The notes: generated from the letters alone by a model not told the origin. Positions 43,942-52,645 are shown, counted from the first letter of the stretch. The stretch is 64,000 nucleotides of DNA from UBA10329 sp964500205 (GCA_964500205.1 CAZCNS010000013.1:67108-131107); one strand, 5' to 3'. Numbers and translations are program-made.

Positions 43942-44700
43942 TTAAGCGGGTTCGTGCAGCAGGTCGATGAATGCCGTGCTTCCCGCCTCCATTTTAAAGA
44001 CCACCTTCTCTACTTTGGCCACGAGAACATTATAACCAAGAAAGGCCATGATGCCCACCACAAGGCCCGCTACGGTCGTTGTCATGGCGGTGTAGATGCC
44101 GCTTGCCAGCATCTCTACGTTCACCTGTCCGCCCGCGTTGGCCATTTCGTGGAAGGCGAGGATCATCCCTATGACCGTGCCAAGGAAGCCGATCATGGGC
44201 GCAGCACCTGAGATGGTGGCCAGCGTGGCGAGGTTGGTCTCCAGCTTATAGGTCTCCAGTTTACCCACATTCTCTATAGCGGCAGAGATATCGTTCAGCG
44301 GCCGTCCGATGCGTGACACACCCTTCTCCAGCATCCGTGCCACGGGTGTGTCTGTCTGGTTGCAGAGGCTGCGGGCGGCATCGAGGTTGCCCTTCTGCAC
44401 ATGCTCGCGGATGGAATTCATGAAGTTCGCATCCTGCTTGCCTGCTCGCTGGATGGTGAGCCAGCGTTCCACGAAAATGTAGACCGCAATGAAACTGAGG
44501 ATGAGCAGCGCAAGCATGATGAGCTGACCGCCCACACCGCCCGACATCATCAGATCGAGGATGGAAAGGGTCTTTTCCTCGGTGATGGGTTCGGCCATGT
44601 CGAGGGTCACGGATTCCTGTGCGAGTGCGGGGGTGATGAACATGGATAGCATGATGCCTTGTTTGAGGGTCTTAACGTTGATTCTGACGTTTTCTTTCAT
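43942..44700 (-). CDS. exbB: ExbB/TolQ/MotA-family proton-channel subunit
   Basis: 252 residues from the ATG at 44700. An N-terminal signal-like helix ending PALAQ, then the three-helix core with RWLTIQRAGKQDANFMN and the conserved GTVIGMILAFHEMA and IYTAMTTTVAGLVVGI. The extra N-terminal segment is normal for Bacteroidota ExbB. Confidence 0.94.
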   Translation of the reverse strand: MKENVRINVKTLKQGIMLSMFITPALAQESVTLDMAEPITEEKTLSILDLMMSGGVGGQLIMLALLILSFIAVYIFVERWLTIQRAGKQDANFMNSIREHVQKGNLDAARSLCNQTDTPVARMLEKGVSRIGRPLNDISAAIENVGKLETYKLETNLATLATISGAAPMIGFLGTVIGMILAFHEMANAGGQVNVEMLASGIYTAMTTTVAGLVVGIMAFLGYNVLVAKVEKVVFKMEAGSTAFIDLLHEPA

Positions 44701-44727
44701 CCATGGAAACAATGCCACGGACGCGAA

Positions 44728-44735
44728 CGAAATTA
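44728..44735 (-). promoter_or_regulatory. -7-like promoter box of exbB
   Basis: TAATTTCG on the minus strand, 27 nt before the ATG, with the following TTCGC also present after the same box upstream of the lipoprotein at 16862. Variant of TAnnTTTG. Confidence 0.45.
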
Positions 44736-44806
44736 CCCTGCACCTCTGCAGGTCGGGCAGCGCGGTCAGGGCATTTGTGAACACGGGAATGTTCAACTCC
44801 GAGGTG

Positions 44807-45262
44807 TCATTCCGCTTCGAGCAGCTCGCGCACGAGGTCGCCTTCAAAGCCCCGCTGGGCTGCGAATCGCATCAGGGCCGCCTTCCTGCGCAGTGGATGC
44901 TTCTCTTTCAGAACGCGTTGTTTCTGCTGGAGGATGGTGAGTAGGGCATCGCGATATTCGTCATCCCCGATCTCGGTCATGGCCGCACGGATACCATTCG
45001 GGTGGACGCGGTGATGCTTCAGGCCATGGACGATTTTCACACGTCCCCAGCCGTTCATCCTGAACTTGCCTCGGGCATAGCTTCGGGCAAAGCGTTCCTC
45101 GTTGAGGAAATTCTCCAAGATGAGCGCGGTGATGATCTCTTCCACATCCTCCCCATGCAGCCCCGCGTCATAAAGCTTGTCACGCACCTGCTGATGGCTA
45201 CGCTCCTGAAAGGCGCAGTACTTGCGCATCTTCTCCAGCTGCTGGGCGGGGGTGAATTCCAT
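44807..45262 (-). CDS. recX: RecX-family regulatory protein
   Basis: 151 residues from the ATG at 45262. RecX caps and inhibits RecA filaments. The tandem three-helix repeats are visible (KYCAFQERSHQQVRDKL, LILENFLNEERFARSYARGK, WGRVKIVHGLKHH). recA is not in the window. A TTTCTTTG box ends 5 nt before the ATG. Confidence 0.93.
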   Translation of the reverse strand: MEFTPAQQLEKMRKYCAFQERSHQQVRDKLYDAGLHGEDVEEIITALILENFLNEERFARSYARGKFRMNGWGRVKIVHGLKHHRVHPNGIRAAMTEIGDDEYRDALLTILQQKQRVLKEKHPLRRKAALMRFAAQRGFEGDLVRELLEAE

Positions 45263-45317
45263 CTGTGCAAAGAAAATCAACAGATCGGTGGAGGTGTCAT
45301 CAGATGATGGCACGGCA

Positions 45318-45325
45318 TAGATTTG
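45318..45325 (+). promoter_or_regulatory. -7 promoter box of the MFS gene
   Basis: TAGATTTG, exact TAnnTTTG, 19 nt before the GTG start. Confidence 0.6.
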
Positions 45326-45344
45326 CGCTCCATTTCGCAAAGCG

Positions 45345-46628
45345 GTGAAAAACAGAAGGGCCATCATGCTGCTATTCTCGGCCCACATGGTGTCGAGCTT
45401 TGCGCATGGCATAACGATGCTGGCCATTCCGTGGTATTTCACCTCGGTCGTCAGTGAGTCACAGGTTTTCGGCAAGGTGCTGGCGATGGCAACTTTGCTG
45501 AGTCTGTTCTGGAGCCTCTACGCGGGCACGCTCATCGACCGATACCCCCGAAAGAACATTTTTCTTATCGCTGCACTATGCGGTATGACCTTCATCGGGG
45601 GTATTGCTGCTTATGGCGGTGTGATGGGTGACATGCCGATCGGAATGGTGGCCCTTGCATTCGTCATCACTTTTTTCGGGTATAACATTCATTATCCGAA
45701 TCTGTACGCTTTTACCCAAGAATTGGCCGCCAAGGGGGATTACGGGCGTGTCAATTCCATCATTGAGGTGGTAGGGCAGAGCACCAGTGTGCTATCTGGT
45801 GGGGTAGGGGCATTGCTGCTTTCTGGTACAGAGGCGGGTAACGTGGACCTGATGGGTATGACGGTGCGCTTTCCGTTCGATGTGCGCCCTTGGGAGCTAT
45901 GGGAGATCTTCGCGCTCGATGCCGCGGCTTATGCCGCTGCTGCCTGCATCATCCCATTCATCCGGTATCAACGCATCGGTGAGCTTAAAATTGACACGGA
46001 ACCCATTGTAGCGCGGCTCAAGCGAGGAATTCATTTCCTGACCGTGAACCGCGGCATCCTGATGTTCGGGCTGGCATCGTATGCCATCTTCATCACCATA
46101 CTTGTGGAAACGATGTTCCTGCTGGCACTCTATGCCGATCGCCACCTTGGTGTTGGGGCTGATGCCTATGCCAGCGCTGAGGTCTATTTCGCACTGGGCA
46201 GTCTGATATCTGGACTGTTCATTCGCAGTATTACCAAGAAAATCGCGCCACCCAGGGCTATTGCCATGCTGATGGTGCTGGCGGGGCTGCTGTTCCTTTG
46301 GGCGGCATCGGTGCAGAGTGTGGCGGTGCTTTATGTCTTCTCTGCGCTGCTCGGTTTTGCGAATGCTGGCACTCGCATCCTTCGGGTCACTTTCCTATTC
46401 GAGCATATCCCGAACAACATCATCGGGCGGGCCAACAGCATTTTCTACCTCTACAATATCATGGCCCGCTCGGCCTTTCTGAGCTTGTTTGCGCTTCCGT
46501 TCTTCTCGGTTGGCAACAATGTGGTGTGGGCCTATGCCATCTGTGGGATCTTCATTCTGCTGAGTGCTGTTCCCATGGCAAGGCTCACGCAGCGGCTCAA
46601 GGACCTGAAGGTGGTGCAGGTGGATTGA
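45345..46628 (+). CDS. MFS transporter
   Basis: 427 residues from a GTG (an ATG seven codons in is the alternative). Twelve hydrophobic helices. Loop 2-3 has YAGTLIDRYPRKNIF, the MFS motif A variant. Looks like the EntS/MFS_3 exporter group, but the substrate cannot be told. Ends 1 nt from the convergent DUF2480 gene. Confidence 0.88.
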   Translation: MKNRRAIMLLFSAHMVSSFAHGITMLAIPWYFTSVVSESQVFGKVLAMATLLSLFWSLYAGTLIDRYPRKNIFLIAALCGMTFIGGIAAYGGVMGDMPIGMVALAFVITFFGYNIHYPNLYAFTQELAAKGDYGRVNSIIEVVGQSTSVLSGGVGALLLSGTEAGNVDLMGMTVRFPFDVRPWELWEIFALDAAAYAAAACIIPFIRYQRIGELKIDTEPIVARLKRGIHFLTVNRGILMFGLASYAIFITILVETMFLLALYADRHLGVGADAYASAEVYFALGSLISGLFIRSITKKIAPPRAIAMLMVLAGLLFLWAASVQSVAVLYVFSALLGFANAGTRILRVTFLFEHIPNNIIGRANSIFYLYNIMARSAFLSLFALPFFSVGNNVVWAYAICGIFILLSAVPMARLTQRLKDLKVVQVD

Positions 46629-46629
46629 C

Positions 46630-47130
46630 TCACCGCTTAAAAAGCGGAACTGTGCTGCAAGCCTCGCCATACATCAGGCTCTTGGCGATAGGCAGAAGTT
46701 TGGCCACAAACCCCACGTATGCGGACGTAGGGACAGGATACTTGCTACATCCTTTAACGATGATACGTTCGTCCCTGAATTGATCCAGGTCGAGGTTGGA
46801 AAGAGCCTCTTGGTAAAGCACGGTCTCCAATGTTTCTAACGAGCCCATCACTACACGCTTCGCAACAGGTTGCAGATAGGTGGCGGCCAGCATGAAGGCC
46901 CATTGCGGTACAATGGCATCTGCGGAGCATTGGATGTTGACGAAATGCGCTTCATAACGCGTCCAATCTAACTCCATCAATCGCTGGCGATAATCTTTTT
47001 CACGGAGAACCAGTCCTTCAAACAGAAAATCCTTCAGATCGAAGGTGGAACGTGGCCCCACCTGATACAGGTCTTCCAGATTGAAAGTGATGAGGCTGCT
47101 TTCGGCTACTTTGTTTCGGATCTCTTCCAT
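46630..47130 (-). CDS. DUF2480 family protein
   Basis: 166 residues from the ATG at 47130. Opening MEEIRNKVAESSLITFNLED and the middle FVNIQCSADAIVPQWAFML, then KGCSKYPVP, match the DUF2480 family of Bacteroidota, usually at the 3' end of the suf operon. The CSADAIVPQWA block recalls a metal or cofactor site. Function unknown; Fe-S assembly or repair is inferred from the context only. Confidence 0.87.
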   Translation of the reverse strand: MEEIRNKVAESSLITFNLEDLYQVGPRSTFDLKDFLFEGLVLREKDYRQRLMELDWTRYEAHFVNIQCSADAIVPQWAFMLAATYLQPVAKRVVMGSLETLETVLYQEALSNLDLDQFRDERIIVKGCSKYPVPTSAYVGFVAKLLPIAKSLMYGEACSTVPLFKR

Positions 47131-47188
47131 GTTTCGCTTTGCGCTCAACGCTTGCAAGCATCTTTGAACATTAGAAATTGAACACGGT

Positions 47189-47515
47189 TTACATGAAACC
47201 CAGTTCCAGCATTGCCGCCTCGCTCATCATGTCCTTGTCCCAGGGCGGGTCGAAGGTGAGTTCAAGAGAGGCTTTATTAACGCCCTTCACGCCCCGCACC
47301 TTCTCTTCTACCTCCTGCGGCATACTCTCTGCCACAGGGCAGTTGGGCGATGTCAGGGTCATCACCACATGGGCGTTGAAGTCATCATCTACCTTAATCT
47401 CATAGATCAACCCCAACTCGTAGATGTCCACGGGAATCTCGGGGTCATAGACCGTGCGGAGAATGTCGATGATGCGCTCCTCCAGTTGTTTCTTTTCTTC
47501 CAATGTTGCTGCCAT
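47189..47515 (-). CDS. MIP18/DUF59-family Fe-S assembly factor (SufT-like)
   Basis: 108 residues. DPEIPVDIYELGLIY (about 24-38) and TLTSPNCPVAESMP with the reactive Cys match DUF59/MIP18 proteins that help mature Fe-S proteins. Starts 3 nt after the sufE stop, so it is co-translated with it. Confidence 0.93.
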   Translation of the reverse strand: MAATLEEKKQLEERIIDILRTVYDPEIPVDIYELGLIYEIKVDDDFNAHVVMTLTSPNCPVAESMPQEVEEKVRGVKGVNKASLELTFDPPWDKDMMSEAAMLELGFM

Positions 47516-47518
47516 GAT

Positions 47519-47959
47519 TCAGTGCTGCTGTGCCTTGAAGGCGAGTGCGTAGAGTTTCATCTGCTTGATCATGCTCACCAGCCCGTTGGAGCGGGTGGGG
47601 GAAAGATGTTCTTTCAATCCGATACGATCCACAAAGGTGAGTTCGGTATCAATGATGGCCTGCGGGGTCTGGTCACTGAGCACACGTATAAGGAGACTGA
47701 TGACCCCCTTTGTGATGATGGCGTCCGAGTCGGCCGTGAAGACCACCTTACCGTCCACCAGCTTGGCATGGAGCCAAACCCGGCTTTGACAGCCTTTAAT
47801 GAGCAGTTCGTCCGACTTGAGGTTCTCACCGATCAGCGGTAATTCCTTTCCGAGCGAGATGATGTGCTCGTACTTGTCCATCCAGTCCGAGAACAGCTCG
47901 AACTCCTCTATGATCTCCGCCTCGCGAACGGTTATGGTATCTTCCAATGCTGTGGTCAT
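47519..47959 (-). CDS. sufE: SufE cysteine-desulfuration protein
   Basis: 146 residues. SufE takes sulfane sulfur from SufS. The acceptor is C57 in LLIKGCQSRVWL. ITKGVISLLIRVLSDQTP and LSPTRSNGLVSMI are family segments. The broken toxin gene sits just upstream. Confidence 0.95.
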   Translation of the reverse strand: MTTALEDTITVREAEIIEEFELFSDWMDKYEHIISLGKELPLIGENLKSDELLIKGCQSRVWLHAKLVDGKVVFTADSDAIITKGVISLLIRVLSDQTPQAIIDTELTFVDRIGLKEHLSPTRSNGLVSMIKQMKLYALAFKAQQH

Positions 47960-47983
47960 TTTGCTTCGTCAAATTGGTTTGGT

Positions 47984-48265
47984 CTACGGGTTGCGCCTCT
48001 CGTCCCAAACAGAGATGATGTGGATGATGTTCTCAGAGACATGGTAAGTGATAGCATAGTGCCTAACAATGATTTAGCGGACATCCTCCACCTCAGCCTC
48101 TTTGCCCATGTGTGGTTGACTGGCTAGTGTCCTTGATGGTTGTTGGAACTCTCGGAAAAGCTTTTCGGAAAAGACTTTCGAGTGGTTTCTTTTGGCCCAG
48201 TACTGCAGAATTCCCCTTCTCTCTCCACTGGCCTCCTGAGTCCATATCACCCTTCTCTTAGCCAT
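47984..48265 (-). pseudogene. ParE-family toxin broken by one in-frame stop
   Basis: Reading the minus strand from the ATG at 48265 gives a ParE-like N-terminus (VIWTQEASGERRGILQYWAKR) up to a TAA at 48074-48076. The same frame continues after the stop with IIVRHYAITYHVSENIIHII and SVWDERRNP to a natural stop at 47984. Those later blocks are the usual ParE C-terminus. The total is 94 codons, the normal length, with only one lesion. The toxin is therefore probably inactive unless read through. It overlaps the intact antitoxin gene by 19 nt. Confidence 0.82.
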
Positions 48266-48480
48266 TCTTCAATCTCTCTGTCTGCTTCCTCTTCTGAGAC
48301 CACCTCCCCGTTTTTCATCTGCTCCAATCCACGCATCACCCGCCTGTACTGTTCGGGAGTGAACTTCACCACCTCACCGTCAACGGCCCCGAGCATGTCG
48401 TAGACGGCCTCAAGTAGAAGCGTGTCATGCGTCCTGTCGGTTCTTTCCTGAATCTTGGTTTTAAGCTGAACAGTTGTCAT
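48247..48480 (-). CDS. Antitoxin of the broken toxin pair
   Basis: 77 residues, intact: an N-terminal half with TKIQERTDRTHDTLLLEAVYDM and an acidic C-terminus (SEEEADREIEEWLREG). Antitoxin by size, overlap and partner. May persist as an orphan that neutralises related toxins, for instance the one at 49804-50088 (inference). Confidence 0.75.
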   Translation of the reverse strand: MTTVQLKTKIQERTDRTHDTLLLEAVYDMLGAVDGEVVKFTPEQYRRVMRGLEQMKNGEVVSEEEADREIEEWLREG

Positions 48481-48526
48481 GGCTTTCAGTTTGAAAAAAA
48501 TGAAGGTACGAAAGGGTTTTGTGGAG

Positions 48527-49765
48527 TCAACTGAACATCCGCACCACCCGTTCCAGCCCCTCGGCCATTAGGTCAATCTCGGCCTTGGTGTTATAGACCG
48601 CGAATGATGCCCGCACCGTGCCCGGTATTCCGAAACGGTCCATCACAGGCTGGGTGCAGTGGTGGCCCGTGCGCACCGCAATACCCATTTTGTCGAGTAT
48701 CACGCCTGTGTCGTACGGGTGGATGCCATCGAGGAGAAAGGAGATGGCCCCAGCGCGCTTCTTTGCCGTACCGATCTGCCGAAGTCCCTTGATGTTGCCC
48801 AATGTCTCAATCCCGTAGCGTATCAGTTCGCCTTCGTGTATGGTGATGGCCTCAAGCCCGATGCCATTGATGAAGTCAATGGCCGCACCGAGGCCCATGC
48901 CGCCCGCGATGTTCGGTGTACCAGCCTCGAACTTGAAGGGCAACTCATTGTACACCGTCCGCTCAAAAGAGACAGTCTTTATCATGTCGCCCCCACCCTG
49001 ATAGGGAGGCATGGCGTTGAGGTGTTCCTCCTTGCCGTAGAGGATTCCAACGCCAGTTGGGCCATACATCTTGTGGGCCGAGAACGCGTAGAAGTCGCAG
49101 TCCATAGCTTGCACATCAACGGGTGCATGATGCACCGCCTGCGCACCATCCACCAGCACAAGCGCACCATTGGCATGTGCCATTCGGATGATGTCCTCGA
49201 CAGGATTCACCGTGCCCAGTGAGTTGGAAATCTGCACCACTGAGACCAGTTTGGTCCTGGGTGACAGCAGCCTCTCAACATCCGCAAGGTCAATTTCGCC
49301 CTCGTCTGAAATGGGGACTACCCGCAGCTTCGCGCCCTTCCGTTCGCAAAGCATCTGCCAAGGAACGATGTTGCTGTGGTGCTCCATTGCGGTGATGATG
49401 ACCTCATCGTCCTTGCCAATGAATTTCTCCCCGAAAGAAGAAGCCACCAGATTGATGCCGCCCGTGGTGCCGCTGGTGAAGATGACCTCGTGGTCGTGCT
49501 TCGCGTTGATGAACCGCTGCACCTTCTTCCGCACCTCCTCATAAGCAACGGTGGCTTCCGCGCTCAACGTATGCACCCCGCGGTGGATGTTGCTGTTCTC
49601 ACGCTCGTAGTATCTGCTGATGGTGTCGATGACCGATTGCGGCTTCTGCGAGCTGGCCCCGTTGTCGAGATAGACCAGCGGCTTGCCGTTCACCTCGGTG
49701 TGGAGGATGGGGAACTCCGCGCGGAGGGCGGTGAGGTTCAACTTATTGGAAGCAAGCGTGTCCAC
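48527..49765 (-). CDS. sufS: Cysteine desulfurase SufS
   Basis: 412 residues from a GTG start. It releases sulfur from cysteine with PLP. The PLP Lys is in FSAHKMYGPTGVGILYG and the catalytic Cys is C370 in RTGHHCTQPVM. HSNIVPWQ and DGAQAVHH(A) are also present. Accessory toxin-antitoxin genes lie on both sides. Confidence 0.96.
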   Translation of the reverse strand: MDTLASNKLNLTALRAEFPILHTEVNGKPLVYLDNGASSQKPQSVIDTISRYYERENSNIHRGVHTLSAEATVAYEEVRKKVQRFINAKHDHEVIFTSGTTGGINLVASSFGEKFIGKDDEVIITAMEHHSNIVPWQMLCERKGAKLRVVPISDEGEIDLADVERLLSPRTKLVSVVQISNSLGTVNPVEDIIRMAHANGALVLVDGAQAVHHAPVDVQAMDCDFYAFSAHKMYGPTGVGILYGKEEHLNAMPPYQGGGDMIKTVSFERTVYNELPFKFEAGTPNIAGGMGLGAAIDFINGIGLEAITIHEGELIRYGIETLGNIKGLRQIGTAKKRAGAISFLLDGIHPYDTGVILDKMGIAVRTGHHCTQPVMDRFGIPGTVRASFAVYNTKAEIDLMAEGLERVVRMFS

Positions 49766-49803
49766 GTTGGCGTTTTTTCAAGGAAATAAATCGATGCATC
49801 CTC

Positions 49804-50088
49804 TTATTCAGGATTACTTCTAGTATCAAAAATATCAACGATGTTGACAGTGCTGCTTTCCGCCTTGTAGAGGATTTTGAAATGGCGGCAGATCATCCTT
49901 CTACAATCCTTGCGGTACTCGTCAATCTGATATTGTTCCACAAACACAATTGATTCAGCTGTCTCAAACACATCGTCCACAACTCGATTGGCAGCCTGGG
50001 CGGATTTCATGGCGTAGAAGTCATGGATTGCCTGAAGTGAGTCCAAGGCTTTCTGCGTCCAACGGACAGCGGTCACTTTGTTCTCCAC
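49804..50088 (-). CDS. RelE/ParE-family toxin (suf operon)
   Basis: 94 residues, intact. VRWTQKALDSLQAIHDFYAM at the N-terminus, then YRKDCRRMICRHFKILYKA and the end VNIVDIFDTRSNPE, the typical RelE/ParE finish. It overlaps the upstream antitoxin gene by 16 nt and lies 38 nt before sufS. Confidence 0.85.
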   Translation of the reverse strand: MENKVTAVRWTQKALDSLQAIHDFYAMKSAQAANRVVDDVFETAESIVFVEQYQIDEYRKDCRRMICRHFKILYKAESSTVNIVDIFDTRSNPE

Positions 50089-50342
50089 GACCTGATCTTC
50101 TCTTTGACCTCTTTGCTTGAGAAAGTGCGGCCTTCAGCCACATCCCTGAGACCCGCCTCAACCTCCTTTATGTAAGCCTCACGGTTCAGCGGCCTTCCGT
50201 CAACCGTGTGCGCCACAATGCGGTTCCGTTCGAACACATCGCCTATCTCCTTGAGAATGGTTGTGCTGTCTTCGGTCAGAAGCTGCTGCATGAGATGGAG
50301 CTTAAAGAGGTGTACATCCTCAATGGTCTGTGCTGTTTTCAT
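50073..50342 (-). CDS. Antitoxin of the suf-operon pair
   Basis: 89 residues from the ATG at 50342 (a TTG seven codons upstream overlaps the promoter). The C-terminal FSSKEVKEKIRSWRTK is a toxin-binding-tail type. The middle VDGRPLNREAYIKEVEAGL resembles antitoxins of this group. Has its own promoter. Confidence 0.76.
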   Translation of the reverse strand: MKTAQTIEDVHLFKLHLMQQLLTEDSTTILKEIGDVFERNRIVAHTVDGRPLNREAYIKEVEAGLRDVAEGRTFSSKEVKEKIRSWRTK

Positions 50343-50360
50343 GGCCTCAGTTGCTTTTAT

Positions 50361-50368
50361 CAAAGTTA
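50361..50368 (-). promoter_or_regulatory. Internal promoter for the suf-operon toxin-antitoxin pair
   Basis: TAACTTTG on the minus strand, exact TAnnTTTG, 18 nt before the antitoxin ATG and in the short gap after sufD. It could also drive sufS. Confidence 0.62.
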
Positions 50369-50372
50369 CTCA

Positions 50373-51626
50373 TTACATCCCAGCCAGCTTCTGCTGCACC
50401 TTCTCCTCAAGCACCGCCCTCAACGCCTCGTCACTTACGCTGTCCAGCACCTCCGAGGCGAACGCAGTGAGCAGCAGCGCGATGGCCCCGTGGTGCGAAA
50501 GTCCCCGTGAGCGGAGGTAGAATACCGCGTCCTCATCCAGCTGGCCCGTGGTGCTGCCGTGGCTGCATTTCACGTCATCGGCATAGATCTCCAGCTCTGG
50601 CTTGGAGTTCATGGTGGCCGTGTCGCTCAACAGGATGTTCTTGTTCTGCTGGTAGGCGTTGGTCTTCTGCGCATCGCGATGCACATGCACCTTGCCGTTG
50701 AATACGCCCGTGGATTTCCCCGAAAGCAGCCCCTTGTAGGTCTCGTTGCTGAGGCAGTTCGGTACGAGGTGATCCACGATGGTGTGGTTGTCAAACAGGT
50801 CGGTGCCGTCCAGCATGTAGAAGCCGTTGAGGTCGCCTTGGGCGTTCTGCCCTGCAATGCGCACGTTGACATTGTTGCGCAGCAGCTTGCCCTGCAGCTG
50901 GACGGTGTTTGTCACGGACCGACCGTCACGTTCCACTTGAATTTCCGCAGTGTTCACCAGATTGCCATGAGGAAGCTCCTGCAGGATGCTCATCTCCAGC
51001 GATGCATTCGCCCCGATGAATGCCTCGGTAACATGGTTCACCAGTGATTTCCCCGAGATTTCCTTCCCGTTGAAATGATGCACACATTTGAGGCCCGCCC
51101 CTTCTTCCAGCACGATGAGGATGCGAGGACTGAACAGCTCCCCTTCCTTCGTGCACACCTCGTGATCGATGAGCAGTGTGCCCTCTACCTGAGCATTCCT
51201 TTTCACATGGATGATGAGCGCATCAGTGAACAGCACCGTGTTCAGCGCAGCCAGTTCCTGCTTGGCGTGGATGCCGCTCTTGCCGATGTGGTTGAATAGG
51301 TCTCCCGCCTCTGCGAGGGTGGTGAAGGTCACGCCTTCGATGGTAGGCCACTCGCTGATGACATGGCCGTTGATGAATCGAACGGTCGGAGAATCAGGGA
51401 CGAGGGTCAAGGGACGAGGGACGAGGGATTTGCCCCCCGCCATAGGCGAAAGTCCATTGTCGAAGAGCCGCTTGATGTTGGTGTATTTCCAGTCTTCGTG
51501 GCGTTTGCTGGGGATGCCTTTTTCATGCAGCAGCGATGCAGCCTCCTCGCGGATGCCGAAAAGGCTGTCGGAGGGCATGGCCTCCAGAAGTTGTTGAGGA
51601 ATCGAGTTACCTGTCAGTACTGTCAT
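50373..51626 (-). CDS. sufD: Fe-S cluster assembly protein SufD
   Basis: 417 residues. SufD is a scaffold partner of SufB and SufC. The N-terminal helix region contains KRHEDWKYTNI, and the C-terminal beta-helix ends with DDVKCSHGSTTGQLDEDAVFYLRSRG, the SufBD signature. Residues of about 65-80 (GGKSLVPRPLTLVPDSP) are encoded by a dispersed GGGAC-type repeat that keeps the frame. A diverged partial copy of its 5' end lies upstream of the Bro-N gene. Confidence 0.94.
   Translation of the reverse strand: MTVLTGNSIPQQLLEAMPSDSLFGIREEAASLLHEKGIPSKRHEDWKYTNIKRLFDNGLSPMAGGKSLVPRPLTLVPDSPTVRFINGHVISEWPTIEGVTFTTLAEAGDLFNHIGKSGIHAKQELAALNTVLFTDALIIHVKRNAQVEGTLLIDHEVCTKEGELFSPRILIVLEEGAGLKCVHHFNGKEISGKSLVNHVTEAFIGANASLEMSILQELPHGNLVNTAEIQVERDGRSVTNTVQLQGKLLRNNVNVRIAGQNAQGDLNGFYMLDGTDLFDNHTIVDHLVPNCLSNETYKGLLSGKSTGVFNGKVHVHRDAQKTNAYQQNKNILLSDTATMNSKPELEIYADDVKCSHGSTTGQLDEDAVFYLRSRGLSHHGAIALLLTAFASEVLDSVSDEALRAVLEEKVQQKLAGM
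51397..51428. repeat. GGGACGAGGGAC-type repeat in sufD coding sequence
   Basis: About 32 bp of GGGACGA/GGGTCAA heptamers, the same family as at 7330-7356 and 43373-43403 (both intergenic). Here it is translated, on the minus strand, as part of the SufD N-terminal region. Confidence 0.85.
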
Positions 51627-51660
51627 TTTTTATCTTATTTCAAAAAGCTCTGAGAGTTTT

Positions 51661-52497
51661 CTATGATTTCAGCGTCCCTTTGCCGCCTTGAAGGTTGTTG
51701 GCATTCAGCGCGGTCACCACCTTTTTGCCAGTCTTCTTCTCCAATTCCAGACGTGCCACTCTTGCCACATTTCCGCCCTGCTGCGAAACCTGCTTGTTCT
51801 CCTCAAAGGTCTCGGGGTTCTGCACCTCAGAGATGTCCTTTGTGGATGCCTCGGCCAGCATGTTCAGAATCAGCTCTGTATTGGTCATGTTGTCGCGGAG
51901 ATTCTCCTTCTTCAATCCCTTCAGGGTCTTGTACTCCTTGGTGGTCTTCCCCGCCCAGGCTTTGGTGATGATGTCGGTGAGGGTGGCGAATTGTATCCCC
52001 TCCTTCATCCCCCGTTTTCTCCATTCGTCAGTCAGCTCCTTACGGATCTCGATGCTCTTCAACCGCTGGTTTATCCAGTTCTCGGAGTAGCCCAGTCTCA
52101 GGTACTGCTCCAATGCGCGGTCGATGGTGAGCTCGGGATCCTGCATCTCATCCAACCGTTCGTTGGCAAGCTGCGCCATCCAGAGTTTGAATGGCTCGGC
52201 CTTGGGTGATGGGATGGACTGGATCAGCCTGAATATCTGCTCAGTATCGGCCACATCGGTCATATATCTCTTGCCGTCTGAGGACATCATTTTCAGTTGT
52301 CCGATTTTTTCGGACAACTGACTTCCCTCCTTCATGAGCTTGTTTTTCAGGTCGTTCCAGTACTTCCGAGGACGGTCACTGTCCGTAAGAACAGCAATCA
52401 CATCGATGATGGAGAAGAACCACGTCTCCTTGTCCGCATCCCAAACGGTACGGACTTTCCTCTCCTCAAAAACCTTTATAGCCTCGTGCTTGGTCAT
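51661..52497 (-). CDS. Bro-N domain protein (phage antirepressor-like) inside the suf operon
   Basis: 278 residues from the ATG at 52497. Residues 1-100 match the Bro-N/BRO fold (KVRTVWDADKETWFFSIIDVIAVLTDSDRP, YWNDLKNKL). This fold is found in phage antirepressors, baculovirus Bro proteins and many free-standing bacterial genes. The remaining 180 residues are helical and charged, as in chromosomal Bacteroidota homologues. It lies between sufC and sufD, in the same orientation, 34 nt before sufD. No other phage gene is near. Direct copies of the sufD start lie on both sides. Confidence 0.87.
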   Translation of the reverse strand: MTKHEAIKVFEERKVRTVWDADKETWFFSIIDVIAVLTDSDRPRKYWNDLKNKLMKEGSQLSEKIGQLKMMSSDGKRYMTDVADTEQIFRLIQSIPSPKAEPFKLWMAQLANERLDEMQDPELTIDRALEQYLRLGYSENWINQRLKSIEIRKELTDEWRKRGMKEGIQFATLTDIITKAWAGKTTKEYKTLKGLKKENLRDNMTNTELILNMLAEASTKDISEVQNPETFEENKQVSQQGGNVARVARLELEKKTGKKVVTALNANNLQGGKGTLKS

Positions 52498-52498
52498 T

Positions 52499-52587
52499 TC
52501 ACGCCTCTTCCATTTCAATCTTTATTTTCTCGCGCAGCATCGATCCCGCCTCCTCGCGGATGCCGAAATGGCTGTCGGAGGGCACGG
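52499..52587 (-). pseudogene. Partial duplicate of the sufD 5' end
   Basis: The 53 bp at 52535-52587 match 51528-51580 in sufD at 48 of 53 positions. The minus-strand reading is VPSDSHFGIREEAGSMLREK against MPSDSLFGIREEAASLLHEK in SufD. After that the copy diverges and ends at a TGA 1 nt before the Bro-N ATG. Confidence 0.82.
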
Positions 52588-52645
52588 ATGAAATCAAGTC
52601 GAGGGAGAATATCCTGCACAGAATCGGTTGTCGGGTAAGCCATGA

